From Campylobacterota bacterium (lineage in GTDB: Bacteria; Campylobacterota; Campylobacteria; Campylobacterales; Sulfurovaceae), in the NCBI GenBank assembly GCA_003646525.1, contig QMKU01000018.1, forward strand, positions 1-11,555: DNA of 11,555 bases. The letters run 5' to 3'. Shown piece after piece: positions 5,994 through 11,555 of the stretch; position 1 is the stretch's first letter; each line of letters opens with the position of its first letter. The notes under the pieces were generated by a model, which was not told the DNA's origin, made no database searches, and saw only the letters and a list, made by a program, of their open reading frames with translations. The position numbers and the translations under genes were made by a program.

Positions 5994-6069
5994 TGGTATC
6001 CCCAACAGGACTCGAACCTGTAGCTACGCCTTAGGAGGGCACTGCTTTATCCAGTTAAGCGATGGGGAC
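5994..6069 (-). tRNA. tRNA-Arg (anticodon CCT), CCA end encoded
   Basis: Folds into a full cloverleaf on the minus strand. The acceptor stem is GTCCCCA/TGGGGAT (first pair G-T), the D arm GCTT/AAGC, and the anticodon arm GTGCC-CTCCTAA-GGCGT, which places CCT at positions 34-36. The variable loop is 4 nt, and the T arm is ACAGG-TTCGAGT-CCTGT. The discriminator is A, followed by an encoded CCA (5994-5996). It reads AGG Arg codons. Its first base is also the last base of the lptB stop codon, so it is probably cut from the lptB transcript by RNase P. DNA beyond its 3' end is the decayed accessory stretch. Confidence 0.95.
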
Positions 6070-6791
6070 TAAAAGGTGAAATGTTCTCCGAGATAATGCT
6101 TTCGTACATTTTCATCATTGGCTATTTCGTCACTGCTTCCGGCGGCTAGCATTTCGCCCGTTCGCATGACATAGGCGCGATCACAGATGCCGAGTGTTTC
6201 GCGGACATTGTGGTCAGTGATGAGGATACCCATATCCAGATCTACCAATTGTCGGATGATATTTTGAATATCGAGCACTGCGATAGGATCGATACCAGCG
6301 AAAGGCTCATCAAGCAGAAGAAATTTTGGTTCCCCTACCAATGAGCGAGCGATCTCTACGCGTCTTCTCTCTCCGCCACTCAGACGGATACCTAGACGAT
6401 TTCTAATCGGGATGATGTTGAATACCTCCAAGAGCTTTTCGATACGGGGCTTCATAATCTTTTTATCAATCTTGAGAGCACCTGCTGCCATCAAGAGATT
6501 TTCTTCGACAGTTAAATCTTTGAAAACACTTGACTCTTGAGGCAGATAACCGATACCTGCTTTTGCTCTGGCACTCAACGGTAGATGCGTGATAGACTTA
6601 CCATCGATCAACACTTCACCACCAGTCGCATTCGTCAATCCACAAACCATATAAAAACAAGTTGTTTTGCCTGCACCGTTTGGTCCTAGGAGTCCTACAA
6701 CCTCTTTGCTCTTGAGCTCTAGGGAGATATCATGCACAATCTGAGTTTTTTTGATAATCTTGTTCAGATTTTTGGCTTCAAGTATATGCAT
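6069..6791 (-). CDS. lptB: LptB, ATPase of the lipopolysaccharide export ABC transporter
   Basis: 240 aa, the standard LptB length. Cytoplasmic ATPase that pairs with LptF/LptG in the inner membrane and drives LPS from the membrane to the Lpt bridge. Seen: Walker A GPNGAGKTT (36-44), Q-loop GYLPQES (Q85), signature RLSGGERRRVEIARSL (136-151), Walker B FLLLDEPFAGIDP (157-169) with catalytic Glu162, and the switch His in LITDHNVRET (H194). ERRR after the signature and DHNVRETL are hallmark LptB residues that separate it from LivF/LivG-type ATPases. Start: ATG at 6791, immediately after the tsaE stop codon with no gap, so translation is coupled. Its TAG stop at 6069-6071 overlaps the tRNA by one base. 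From memory, rpoN usually follows lptB in this phylum; here it does not. Confidence 0.96.
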   Translation of the reverse strand: MHILEAKNLNKIIKKTQIVHDISLELKSKEVVGLLGPNGAGKTTCFYMVCGLTNATGGEVLIDGKSITHLPLSARAKAGIGYLPQESSVFKDLTVEENLLMAAGALKIDKKIMKPRIEKLLEVFNIIPIRNRLGIRLSGGERRRVEIARSLVGEPKFLLLDEPFAGIDPIAVLDIQNIIRQLVDLDMGILITDHNVRETLGICDRAYVMRTGEMLAAGSSDEIANDENVRKHYLGEHFTF

Positions 6792-7205
6792 TTAAACCTC
6801 AATATAGTAGTTACGACTCTCGCCGATTGGTGTGATCAAAATCGAAACAGTATTATACCCAGCATTCGCTAAAAAGCTTTTGAGAGATTCATCTGCCCAC
6901 TCGACTAAATGCCAACCAGGCTTGTCAAACTCCTCATGAAGACCCAAGTCAAAAAAAGTCTCATTGTTGATACGGTAAAGATCATAATGAAAGAGTTGCT
7001 TGCCATAACACTGCTGAAGGGAAAATGTAGGAGAGGTTACAGTCGAATCAATACCGCGAGATTTGGCTACAGCAGAGGTCAGTGTAGTTTTGCCTGATGC
7101 CAAATCTCCTGTCAGAAAAATAATGACATTCTCGGAAACATGCATTTCAAGGTAGTCAACAACTTTATCTAGTTCTGATAGTGATGCGGTTATCTCTTTG
7201 TTCAT
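6792..7205 (-). CDS. tsaE: TsaE, ATPase of the tRNA t6A37 modification complex
   Basis: 137 aa from the ATG at 7205, preferred because GGGGAGGAG ends six bases before it; the GTG two codons upstream lies inside that spacing. TsaE acts in the cytoplasm with TsaB and TsaD to make N6-threonylcarbamoyladenosine on ANN-decoding tRNAs, where ATP hydrolysis by TsaE resets the complex. Seen: P-loop LTGDLASGKTTLTSAVAKSR (residues about 31-50), then STVTSPTFSL, the family motif HYDLYRI, and VEWADES near the C-terminus. These are the classical YjeE/TsaE landmarks, and the length is typical. Neighbours: 18 nt after trpD and abutting lptB. The tsaE-lptB pairing is, from memory, conserved in Campylobacterota. 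Confidence 0.95.
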   Translation of the reverse strand: MNKEITASLSELDKVVDYLEMHVSENVIIFLTGDLASGKTTLTSAVAKSRGIDSTVTSPTFSLQQCYGKQLFHYDLYRINNETFFDLGLHEEFDKPGWHLVEWADESLKSFLANAGYNTVSILITPIGESRNYYIEV

Positions 7206-7223
7206 CTGCACTCCTCCCCTGCC

Positions 7224-8204
7224 CTATAGTGCCAATTTCTGACTGATAGTGGCAATGTGCTTGGTATGCTCTGCTGCCTTGCCACTATCAAGGGCACTGA
7301 TCGCCATCTCTTTTGCTTCCTGCAAATCCCTAGCTTTAGCATCAGTGAAGAGTGCAAACATTGCGTTGATCAAAACAATATCCCTCTTGGCACCCTGCTC
7401 TTTGCCTCTGAATATATCTTTGGTAATTTGAGCATTTTCTTTGGCATCACCACCGAGTATTGCTTCTTTTGGTGTAAGTTTAAACCCATAAGCTTCAGGA
7501 TCGATCAAACCCTGAGAGATATGACCCCCTTCCACATAAGCAAAAGGCGTTGTCGAGGAGACAGAAATCTCATCCATGCCATCGTTACTACTGACGACAT
7601 GGGCTCGCTTGACACCAAGCTCTAGGAGTGCTTTTGCCATCACTTCAATATAAGCAGGGTCGAAAACTCCCAACAGATATTTTCTGGCATCAGAGGGATT
7701 GGTCAATGGACCTAGTAGATTGAATATCGTACGATGATCAATAGATCTGCGTATCGGCATGATATGCTTCATGGTAGGATGGTGATTCATCGCAAAGATG
7801 AAGCAAAACCCTGTCTCTTCTAACATCTTGACTTGATTATCTGGTAAAAGGTTGAGATTGATCCCTAGTGCTTCAAGTAGATCAGCAGAACCAGAATTGC
7901 TAGTGATGCTTCTGTTGCCATGTTTGGCAACGACCAAACCTAGTGAAGCCAAGAGCAGAGAGACGGTTGATGAGATATTGAAACTCCCACTCTTGTCTCC
8001 GCCTGTACCTACGATGTCTATGGCTTTTTCGAGTAGCTCATGAGAGAGAGGCAACTTCACCGAATGCTCTCGCATAACTGTAGCAGCCGCAGCGATATCT
8101 TCTGCACTCTCTCCCTTCTCATGAAGCGAAATCAGAAAATCCCGTGCTTCTGTTTCTGACATCTCGTTATCAAAAAGTCTTCTAAATTGTTCTTGTGTAT
8201 TCAT
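7224..8204 (-). CDS. trpD: Anthranilate phosphoribosyltransferase
   Basis: 326 aa, close to the usual 330-345. It transfers phosphoribose from PRPP to anthranilate, the second step of tryptophan synthesis, in the cytoplasm. Seen: N-terminal helical domain (MSETEARDFLISLHEKGES), then IDIVGTGGDKSGSFNISS with the PRPP-binding GTGGD (66-70). KHGNRSITSNSGSADLLEAL (from K94) binds anthranilate and PRPP. HHPTMKHIMPIRR, GPLTNPSDARKYLLGVF and the metal-site DEIS follow. There is no TrpG fusion at the N-terminus, unlike some relatives. Start: ATG at 8204 behind GGGAG. Neighbours: 22 nt after the S4-domain gene and 18 nt before tsaE. It is separated from other trp genes, so tryptophan-specific control is unlikely here; I see no trp leader or operator. 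Confidence 0.96.
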   Translation of the reverse strand: MNTQEQFRRLFDNEMSETEARDFLISLHEKGESAEDIAAAATVMREHSVKLPLSHELLEKAIDIVGTGGDKSGSFNISSTVSLLLASLGLVVAKHGNRSITSNSGSADLLEALGINLNLLPDNQVKMLEETGFCFIFAMNHHPTMKHIMPIRRSIDHRTIFNLLGPLTNPSDARKYLLGVFDPAYIEVMAKALLELGVKRAHVVSSNDGMDEISVSSTTPFAYVEGGHISQGLIDPEAYGFKLTPKEAILGGDAKENAQITKDIFRGKEQGAKRDIVLINAMFALFTDAKARDLQEAKEMAISALDSGKAAEHTKHIATISQKLAL

Positions 8205-8226
8205 TTTTTCTCCCTTTACCTAAAAA

Positions 8227-8472
8227 TTATAGGGTCTTAACATATTCCTCTTTTTGGCTTTTGGGAATTGTTTTTGTCGTAGGAATTTGCAAAACTTCAA
8301 AGCATTGAGGACCATTGAGATATTCGATCGTAATCTTATCTCCTGGTGCAACATTTTTGGATGCTTTTGATTTCATTCCATTGACATAGACCACACCACT
8401 TTTGACCATATCCGAAGCGATGGTGCGTCGCTTGACTACATTGACGGCTGAGAGCCATTTATCTACGCGCAT
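8227..8472 (-). CDS. S4-domain RNA-binding protein, RqcP/Hsp15-like
   Basis: 81 aa, a lone S4 domain. Seen: MRVDKWLSAVNVVKRRTIAS (1-20), then GVVYVNGMKSKASKNVAPGD and KITIEYL, the helix-helix-beta layout of S4. The conserved RxDKWL, KRRT and VNG...AS..V.PGD positions are all present, and the tail KSQKEEYVKTL is short and charged. Known: the two small S4 groups of this type are RqcP, which assists alanine tailing of stalled peptides on the 50S ribosome, and Hsp15, which recycles blocked 50S subunits; Hsp15 is longer with a basic C-terminal extension. Length and ending fit RqcP better, but I cannot settle this by eye. Start: ATG at 8472 with AAGGAT upstream. 17 nt after the small unknown gene and 22 nt before trpD. 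Confidence 0.85.
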   Translation of the reverse strand: MRVDKWLSAVNVVKRRTIASDMVKSGVVYVNGMKSKASKNVAPGDKITIEYLNGPQCFEVLQIPTTKTIPKSQKEEYVKTL

Positions 8473-8489
8473 TTTTATCCTTTTAGTTT

Positions 8490-8729
8490 CTAATCCTGCT
8501 TGAACATTTCCTCCGCAGCTTTCGCCTCCATCACACCTTTCATCGTAAGGGTATCATTGGAAATATACTGCTCCTCTTTCAACATTTTGAAGACCTTTTT
8601 GCACTCTTTCATCTCAAACATACCTGTCTCAACAAGCATTTTTTGTATATCCGAAAGTGTCTCATCTGACTCTTTTTTCATAAGTGCCAAAAGGCATACT
8701 CGCTCAACAACATTCTCTTCATTCATCAT
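8490..8729 (-). CDS. Small conserved-looking protein with a winged-helix-like ending, function unknown
   Basis: 79 aa (or 78 from the second Met). Seen: acidic and Lys-rich, helical, Met-rich (11 Met), with VERVCLLALMKKESDETLSD and a C-terminal half KVFKMLKEEQYISNDTLTMK followed by GVMEAKAAEEMF. The pattern 'short helix, LKEEQYI, LTxKGxxEA' is that of the last helix and wing of small winged-helix DNA-binding proteins, but the N-terminal recognition helices are not clear. No signal peptide or membrane segment. The start codon follows the dapD stop directly with no gap, and only a weak GAAGA precedes it, so it is probably translated by coupling to dapD. It is not a shadow: it fills the gap exactly between dapD and the S4 gene. 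I do not recognise the family. Confidence 0.75.
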   Translation of the reverse strand: MMNEENVVERVCLLALMKKESDETLSDIQKMLVETGMFEMKECKKVFKMLKEEQYISNDTLTMKGVMEAKAAEEMFKQD

Positions 8730-9923
8730 CTAGTGAAGATCTTCATTAAGTTTCACTTCTCTTGTACTTCTTCTAGCGATGAGTTCTCCCGTCAAGGAGT
8801 CTTGTCTGAAGTGTATGCCATCGAGCCCCTGAAGTGCTTCACCCTTGAAAATCGTCTTGCTTTCGAGTGTTGCTCCAGGATTAGCTGCTTTGATCTTATT
8901 GAGTTCATCCTCCGCGATCTTGATCTTGGTTCCTGCCAAAATAGTGACCCCTGCATCTACGATACATGCATCACCCAATGGCAGACCAGTCACGGAGTTG
9001 GCACCCAATAGCGTATTTTCACCTATAGAGATAGGGTTACCATCGGTTCCAGAGAGTACACCAAGGATACTCGCTCCACCACCTACATCTGAACCTGCTC
9101 CTACAATAGCAGAGCTAGAGATACGCCCCTCTACCATCACTGAACCTAGTGTGCCAGCGTTGAAATTGATATAAGATGCACCCGGCATGACAGTCGTGCC
9201 TGCTGCGATCTGTGCACCCATGCGTACTTTGCTTGCTTCGAGGATGCGAGTATTGTCTGCAGGAATGACATGCTGCAAAAACCTAGGGAACTTATCAACA
9301 CTGTTGATTTCTGGAAAAGTTCCTGTCAATTTCATTTCGATCTCATTTTCTCTGAGATATTCTAATTCAAATGGAGTATTGCCGACCCACGCTACATTAC
9401 TAAGGATACCAAAAGCACCATTGAGGTTGATCCCTCGCAGTGGTGCCTTGCTCTGTGAAAGAGCATAAAGCTTGAGATAAACTGCTTCGACACTCTGTGG
9501 ATTATCATCTTCAAAGAGAAAGGTGATACGGAAATCTTTCCCAATATCATCCAAATTTGCCAATGTTTTGATCACTTGCACATTGCGATGAGCCTCACCT
9601 GTAGCTTCTGTCAAAAAAGGAGCAAAAGCCGCCATCGCATTATGTACAAAATTATCATTGATCGTAGCGACAAACTCAGACCCAGAGAAATCTACCGCAC
9701 ACTTGGCTTCCTCTAATGCCCTGAAAAAAACTGCCGCTGAACCAAAGTTTTCCTTCCAGTTGACTACTGCATAGTTAGCCTGTAGTACTTTTTCTGCATT
9801 TTTCTGCCCTCTGTCCACTCTAGCGATACCAAATGCGATCGGTTCCCTATAACTTTCGGATGCCTTTATGTCCTCTATCAGTTCTTTAAAATCTTCAGTC
9901 GATGTGATTGTCTCAATAGCCAT
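8730..9923 (-). CDS. dapD: Tetrahydrodipicolinate N-succinyltransferase
   Basis: 397 aa, the long DapD form of Campylobacterota (shorter 274-aa forms occur in enterobacteria). It succinylates tetrahydrodipicolinate with succinyl-CoA in the diaminopimelate/lysine pathway, feeding peptidoglycan synthesis; cytoplasmic trimer. Seen: N-terminal domain ending near GINLNGAFGILSNVAWVGNT, FPRFLQHVIPADNTRILEAS, then a left-handed beta-helix of hexapeptide repeats (about residues 232-330). These include VRMGAQIAAGTTVMPGASYI, the key NFNAG, VMVEGRISSSAIVGAGSDVG, GTDGNPISIGENTLLGANS and GVTILAGTKI. Start: ATG at 9923 with AGAGGAG seven bases upstream. It is first in the operon and has its own promoter 40 nt upstream. 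Its stop abuts the next gene. Confidence 0.95.
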   Translation of the reverse strand: MAIETITSTEDFKELIEDIKASESYREPIAFGIARVDRGQKNAEKVLQANYAVVNWKENFGSAAVFFRALEEAKCAVDFSGSEFVATINDNFVHNAMAAFAPFLTEATGEAHRNVQVIKTLANLDDIGKDFRITFLFEDDNPQSVEAVYLKLYALSQSKAPLRGINLNGAFGILSNVAWVGNTPFELEYLRENEIEMKLTGTFPEINSVDKFPRFLQHVIPADNTRILEASKVRMGAQIAAGTTVMPGASYINFNAGTLGSVMVEGRISSSAIVGAGSDVGGGASILGVLSGTDGNPISIGENTLLGANSVTGLPLGDACIVDAGVTILAGTKIKIAEDELNKIKAANPGATLESKTIFKGEALQGLDGIHFRQDSLTGELIARRSTREVKLNEDLH

Positions 9924-9961
9924 ATACTACTCCTCTGTATTCAAGTTAATAATTTGAATAG

Positions 9962-9967
9962 ATTATA
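9962..9967 (-). promoter_or_regulatory. -10 box of the dapD operon promoter
   Basis: A perfect TATAAT on the minus strand, preceded by an A-run and an AT-rich block, typical of Campylobacterota promoters in which the -35 is poorly conserved; TTTACA occurs 20 bases further upstream. The predicted start is near 9955, giving a leader of about 32 nt before the dapD ATG. No other promoter-like sequence is obvious down to lptB, so this may drive dapD through tRNA-Arg. Confidence 0.55.
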
Positions 9968-9997
9968 CTTTTTTTTATTTAAAATAGTGTAAAATTC

Positions 9998-10003
9998 TAT
10001 AAT
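9998..10003 (+). promoter_or_regulatory. Plus-strand -10 box, divergent from dapD
   Basis: TATAAT in the context TAAAATTCTATAATGAAA, preceded by an AT-rich tract with a T-run at about 9969-9979. It lies 30 bp from the divergent dapD -10 box. It would start a transcript near 10010 with a leader of about 425 nt before the TonB-dependent receptor. It could instead serve a separate short RNA; nothing between 10010 and 10435 is a convincing gene. A closer receptor promoter was not found. Confidence 0.45.
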
Positions 10004-10243
10004 GAAACATCTTAGAGGTTATACTAAGCGTTACTTTTCGCTCGCTATCATTGCAATGTACTCGACACTCAACAAACTTTGTACTATAGATAGCAATCAT
10101 CGCTATCATGCCTATGCCTTCAAAACAGAAGAGTACAAAACCTCCCCTCCACTCTAAAATATTAGATACACGGTTTCCACTAATTAAAATATTTAGGAAT
10201 ACCGATTTTGTTAGGGGTGCAATAAGTTAAGAAATATTTACAC

Positions 10244-10295
10244 TAGGAGCAGGGACTTTAGTCCCATAAGAACGGGACTGAAGTCCCTGCTCCTA
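10244..10295 (+). repeat. REP-like palindrome: near-perfect 22-bp inverted repeat with 8-nt loop
   Basis: The left arm (10244-10265) starts TAGGAGCAGGGAC; the right arm (10274-10295) ends GTCCCTGCTCCTA. The arms pair over all 22 positions with a single G-T pair; the loop is ATAAGAAC. Each arm itself contains a smaller palindrome (GGGACTTTAGTCCC and GGGACTGAAGTCCC), so hairpin and double-hairpin folds are both possible. This is the form of dispersed REP/MITE elements moved by REP-associated (Y1, IS200-like) transposases. As RNA it would make a very stable hairpin in the receptor leader. It has no T-run, so it is not a standard terminator. Confidence 0.8.
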
Positions 10296-10349
10296 AAGCT
10301 ATTTATCCTTAGCTTACACCTGACCTTGACTAAAACAAAACAAATATCT

Positions 10350-10416
10350 CAGCAGAGACCCATGCTGTGCAATTCATCGGCGTTGAGGCAATCCCTTTGT
10401 GGTTGCCTTTGCCGAT
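10350..10416 (+). promoter_or_regulatory. Structured leader of the TonB-dependent receptor: two hairpins, class unknown
   Basis: Hairpin 1: CAGCA (10350-10354) with TGCTG (10363-10367), loop GAGACCCA, enclosing the start of a short upstream ORF. Hairpin 2: ATCGGC (10376-10381) with GCCGAT (10411-10416), then AGGCAA (10386-10391) with TTGCCT (10403-10408), 12 Watson-Crick pairs with a small internal loop. It ends 9 nt before the receptor's ribosome site. There is no T-run, so control of translation is more likely than termination. I compared it by eye with cobalamin, TPP, glycine, fluoride, c-di-GMP and SAM consensus elements and found no match beyond a GAGACC resembling part of the B12 box. 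Confidence 0.45.
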
Positions 10417-10439
10417 CCCTAAATAAGGAAAAACAATGA
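10362..10439 (+). CDS. Possible Cys-rich leader peptide ORF overlapping the receptor start
   Basis: ATG at 10362 opens a 25-codon frame reading MLCNSSALRQSLCGCLCRSL and then NKEKQ before TGA at 10437-10439. It has four Cys, three of them in a CGCLC cluster. The TGA overlaps the receptor ATG (ATGA), the typical arrangement for coupled translation. Most of hairpin 2 lies inside this frame, so ribosomes reading it would melt the hairpin. There is no good ribosome site before the ATG; the frame also extends upstream to a TTG at 10326. It may be an attenuator-like leader, or simply a chance frame produced by the conserved RNA structure. Confidence 0.3.
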   Translation: MLCNSSALRQSLCGCLCRSLNKEKQ

Positions 10440-11555
10440 CAAAAATACAACTTAGCTTCGTAACTATCGCTATACTGACCACTTCATCTTTGATGGCAGC
10501 AACAACTGTCGCGATAAATGCACCCACAGAGAGTTACTCTCTCGCTGATGATCCCAATCTCATGATCACCACCTCAAACCAAAGTAGTGAAACGATCAAA
10601 AACACAACGGCGGATATCTCCGTACTTACAGCTGCCGATCTCGAAGAGAGTGGAGATCAAACCGTAGCACAAGCCATCAGTCGTGTGGCAGGCATCTCCG
10701 TCTCAAGCAATGGCGGACTTGGACAGCCAAGTGCTATCTTCATGAGAGGGCAGTCCGCAGGCAGTGTATTGATCCTTCTCGATGGTATGCGCCTCAATGA
10801 TCCTAGTAGTACAGATGGTCGTGCGATGATCGAAAATCTCATGATAGACAATATCGCTCAGATAGAGATCGTCAAAGGTGGTGGTAGTAGTATCTGGGGT
10901 GGCAATGCCAGTGCTGGCGTGATAAATATCATCACAAAAAGTGCTAAGAAAAAAGGTTTTCATGGTAATCTTCAGCTCAATGGTGGAACCTATAATACAA
11001 AAGGTGCCAACGCTTCACTCTCTTATGGTGGTGAGAAATTGACGGCACAGATTCTTGCCTCGTATCTCGATAGTGATAGCTTTTCGGCATTGGCACCTCG
11101 TGATGCAGAGAATGATGCTTATAACAACAAAATGCTCAACTTTAAAATAGGATATGCTTTTGATGTAAACAATGCACTCGACTTCTCCTACTATTTGGTT
11201 GATACAAAAGGAGATTATGATGACTCCTACTCAGAGTTTCTTGCCGATGATCTCTACTCTCACTATGATTCCCGTCAAGAAAATTACAATCTCAAATACC
11301 ATTTTAACCATGAACTTTTCGATAGTGTCAATAGAGCTAGTCGAGGGACTTTTGAGAGGGATTATTTTACCAATAGTTATGGCGAAGCTCAAAACCAATA
11401 CCGATCAACCATCAAAGAATTCTCTTCGATCAACGCCTATTCTCATAAAAAAGGTAAAATTATTCTCGGACTGGAAGCTAAAAATATTGATGGTATGAAT
11501 AATTATATCTCAGATTATCCTTCTGATCCTTCACAATCAATCTATAAAAACCGTG
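10436..11555 (+). CDS. TonB-dependent outer-membrane receptor, BtuB-like (C-terminal part beyond the window)
   Basis: First 373 residues, from ATG 10436 with TAAGGA six bases upstream. Seen: signal peptide MTKIQLSFVTIAILTTSSLM with cleavage probably after AA (21-22), and a possible TonB box NLMITTS (41-47). The plug domain follows: DISVLTAADLEESGDQTVAQ, RVAGISV, FMRGQSAGSVLILLDGMRLN, DNIAQIEIVKGGGSSIWG and SAGVINIITK (about 60-168). After that come the first strands of the beta-barrel, rich in aromatic and Tyr/Asp/Asn residues. Known: such receptors import cobalamin, siderophores or metal complexes using TonB energy. VLILLDGMRLNDP is close to the BtuB plug, but substrate cannot be fixed without the barrel and loops. 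No transport partner is visible, and no known B12 riboswitch precedes it, which weakens a cobalamin call. Confidence 0.92.
   Translation, partial: MTKIQLSFVTIAILTTSSLMAATTVAINAPTESYSLADDPNLMITTSNQSSETIKNTTADISVLTAADLEESGDQTVAQAISRVAGISVSSNGGLGQPSAIFMRGQSAGSVLILLDGMRLNDPSSTDGRAMIENLMIDNIAQIEIVKGGGSSIWGGNASAGVINIITKSAKKKGFHGNLQLNGGTYNTKGANASLSYGGEKLTAQILASYLDSDSFSALAPRDAENDAYNNKMLNFKIGYAFDVNNALDFSYYLVDTKGDYDDSYSEFLADDLYSHYDSRQENYNLKYHFNHELFDSVNRASRGTFERDYFTNSYGEAQNQYRSTIKEFSSINAYSHKKGKIILGLEAKNIDGMNNYISDYPSDPSQSIYKNR

Noticed and set aside
5994..6069. Phage/island attachment site formed by the tRNA 3' end
   Set aside because: No second copy of the tRNA 3' sequence was found in the window, so the att call cannot be supported here.
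8845..9468. Plus-strand frames opposite dapD
   Set aside because: Low-complexity Ser/Pro/Leu translations opposite a well-conserved gene; antisense shadows.
10244..10300. Intrinsic terminator
   Set aside because: The stem is very strong but is followed by AAGCTATTTATCC, not a T-run on either strand, and its symmetrical double-palindrome form fits a REP element better.
10320..10435. Cobalamin riboswitch ahead of the BtuB-like receptor
   Set aside because: A GAGACC loop resembles part of the B12 box, but the other conserved blocks of the cobalamin aptamer are absent and the region is too short.
1..11555. CRISPR array or insertion sequence
   Set aside because: No regularly spaced direct repeats and no transposase or recombinase reading frame were seen.

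Overview
The window looks like chromosomal DNA of a Campylobacterota (epsilonproteobacterial) species, probably a free-living Sulfurovum/Sulfurimonas-type organism. The basis is the AT-rich composition, the long (about 397 aa) DapD form, the tight tsaE-lptB pair, AT-rich promoters with clear TATAAT -10 boxes, and BtuB-like outer-membrane receptor sequence. The genus assignment is inference; no marker here fixes it.

Layout, left to right. (1) 1-3451, minus strand: a compact run read from right to left. It holds a soluble coiled-coil protein, a Ca2+/cation antiporter (CaCA) with a very acidic loop, two TerD-family calcium-binding proteins, and a TerY-like von Willebrand A protein cut by the left edge. 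This is a small ter-type stress module with an ion exchanger and a coiled-coil protein attached, and it is the best candidate here for an incompletely described system. (2) 3570-4649, plus strand: a secreted, extremely basic Tyr/Arg/Gln-rich protein of unknown function with an EF-hand-like loop. (3) 4650-5993: a gene-poor, decayed stretch. It holds remnants of an unknown gene, a frameshifted DUF6429 gene, a HepT (HEPN) toxin gene whose natural start seems lost, and a 5'-truncated MntA nucleotidyltransferase antitoxin. (4) 5994-9923, minus strand: a housekeeping operon read dapD, small unknown gene, S4 RNA-binding protein, trpD, tsaE, lptB, tRNA-Arg(CCT). Spacing is very tight, and the lptB stop codon shares one base with the tRNA. 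(5) 9924-10435: a divergent regulatory region with promoters in both directions, a long REP-like palindrome, and a structured leader with a short Cys-rich upstream ORF. (6) 10436-11555, plus strand: the first third of a BtuB-like TonB-dependent receptor, cut by the right edge.

How the genes may work together. The left module joins predicted calcium-binding Ter proteins to a calcium/cation antiporter, which suggests membrane-associated stress or metal/Ca2+ homeostasis (inference). The right operon mixes lysine/peptidoglycan precursor synthesis (DapD), tryptophan synthesis (TrpD), tRNA t6A modification (TsaE) and LPS export (LptB), so co-transcription here reflects housekeeping packing and not one pathway. 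The stretch beyond the tRNA 3' end looks like the residue of an accessory island that is being lost. The receptor's leader has the marks of post-transcriptional control: a long 5' UTR, stable hairpins, and an upstream ORF whose stop overlaps the receptor start.
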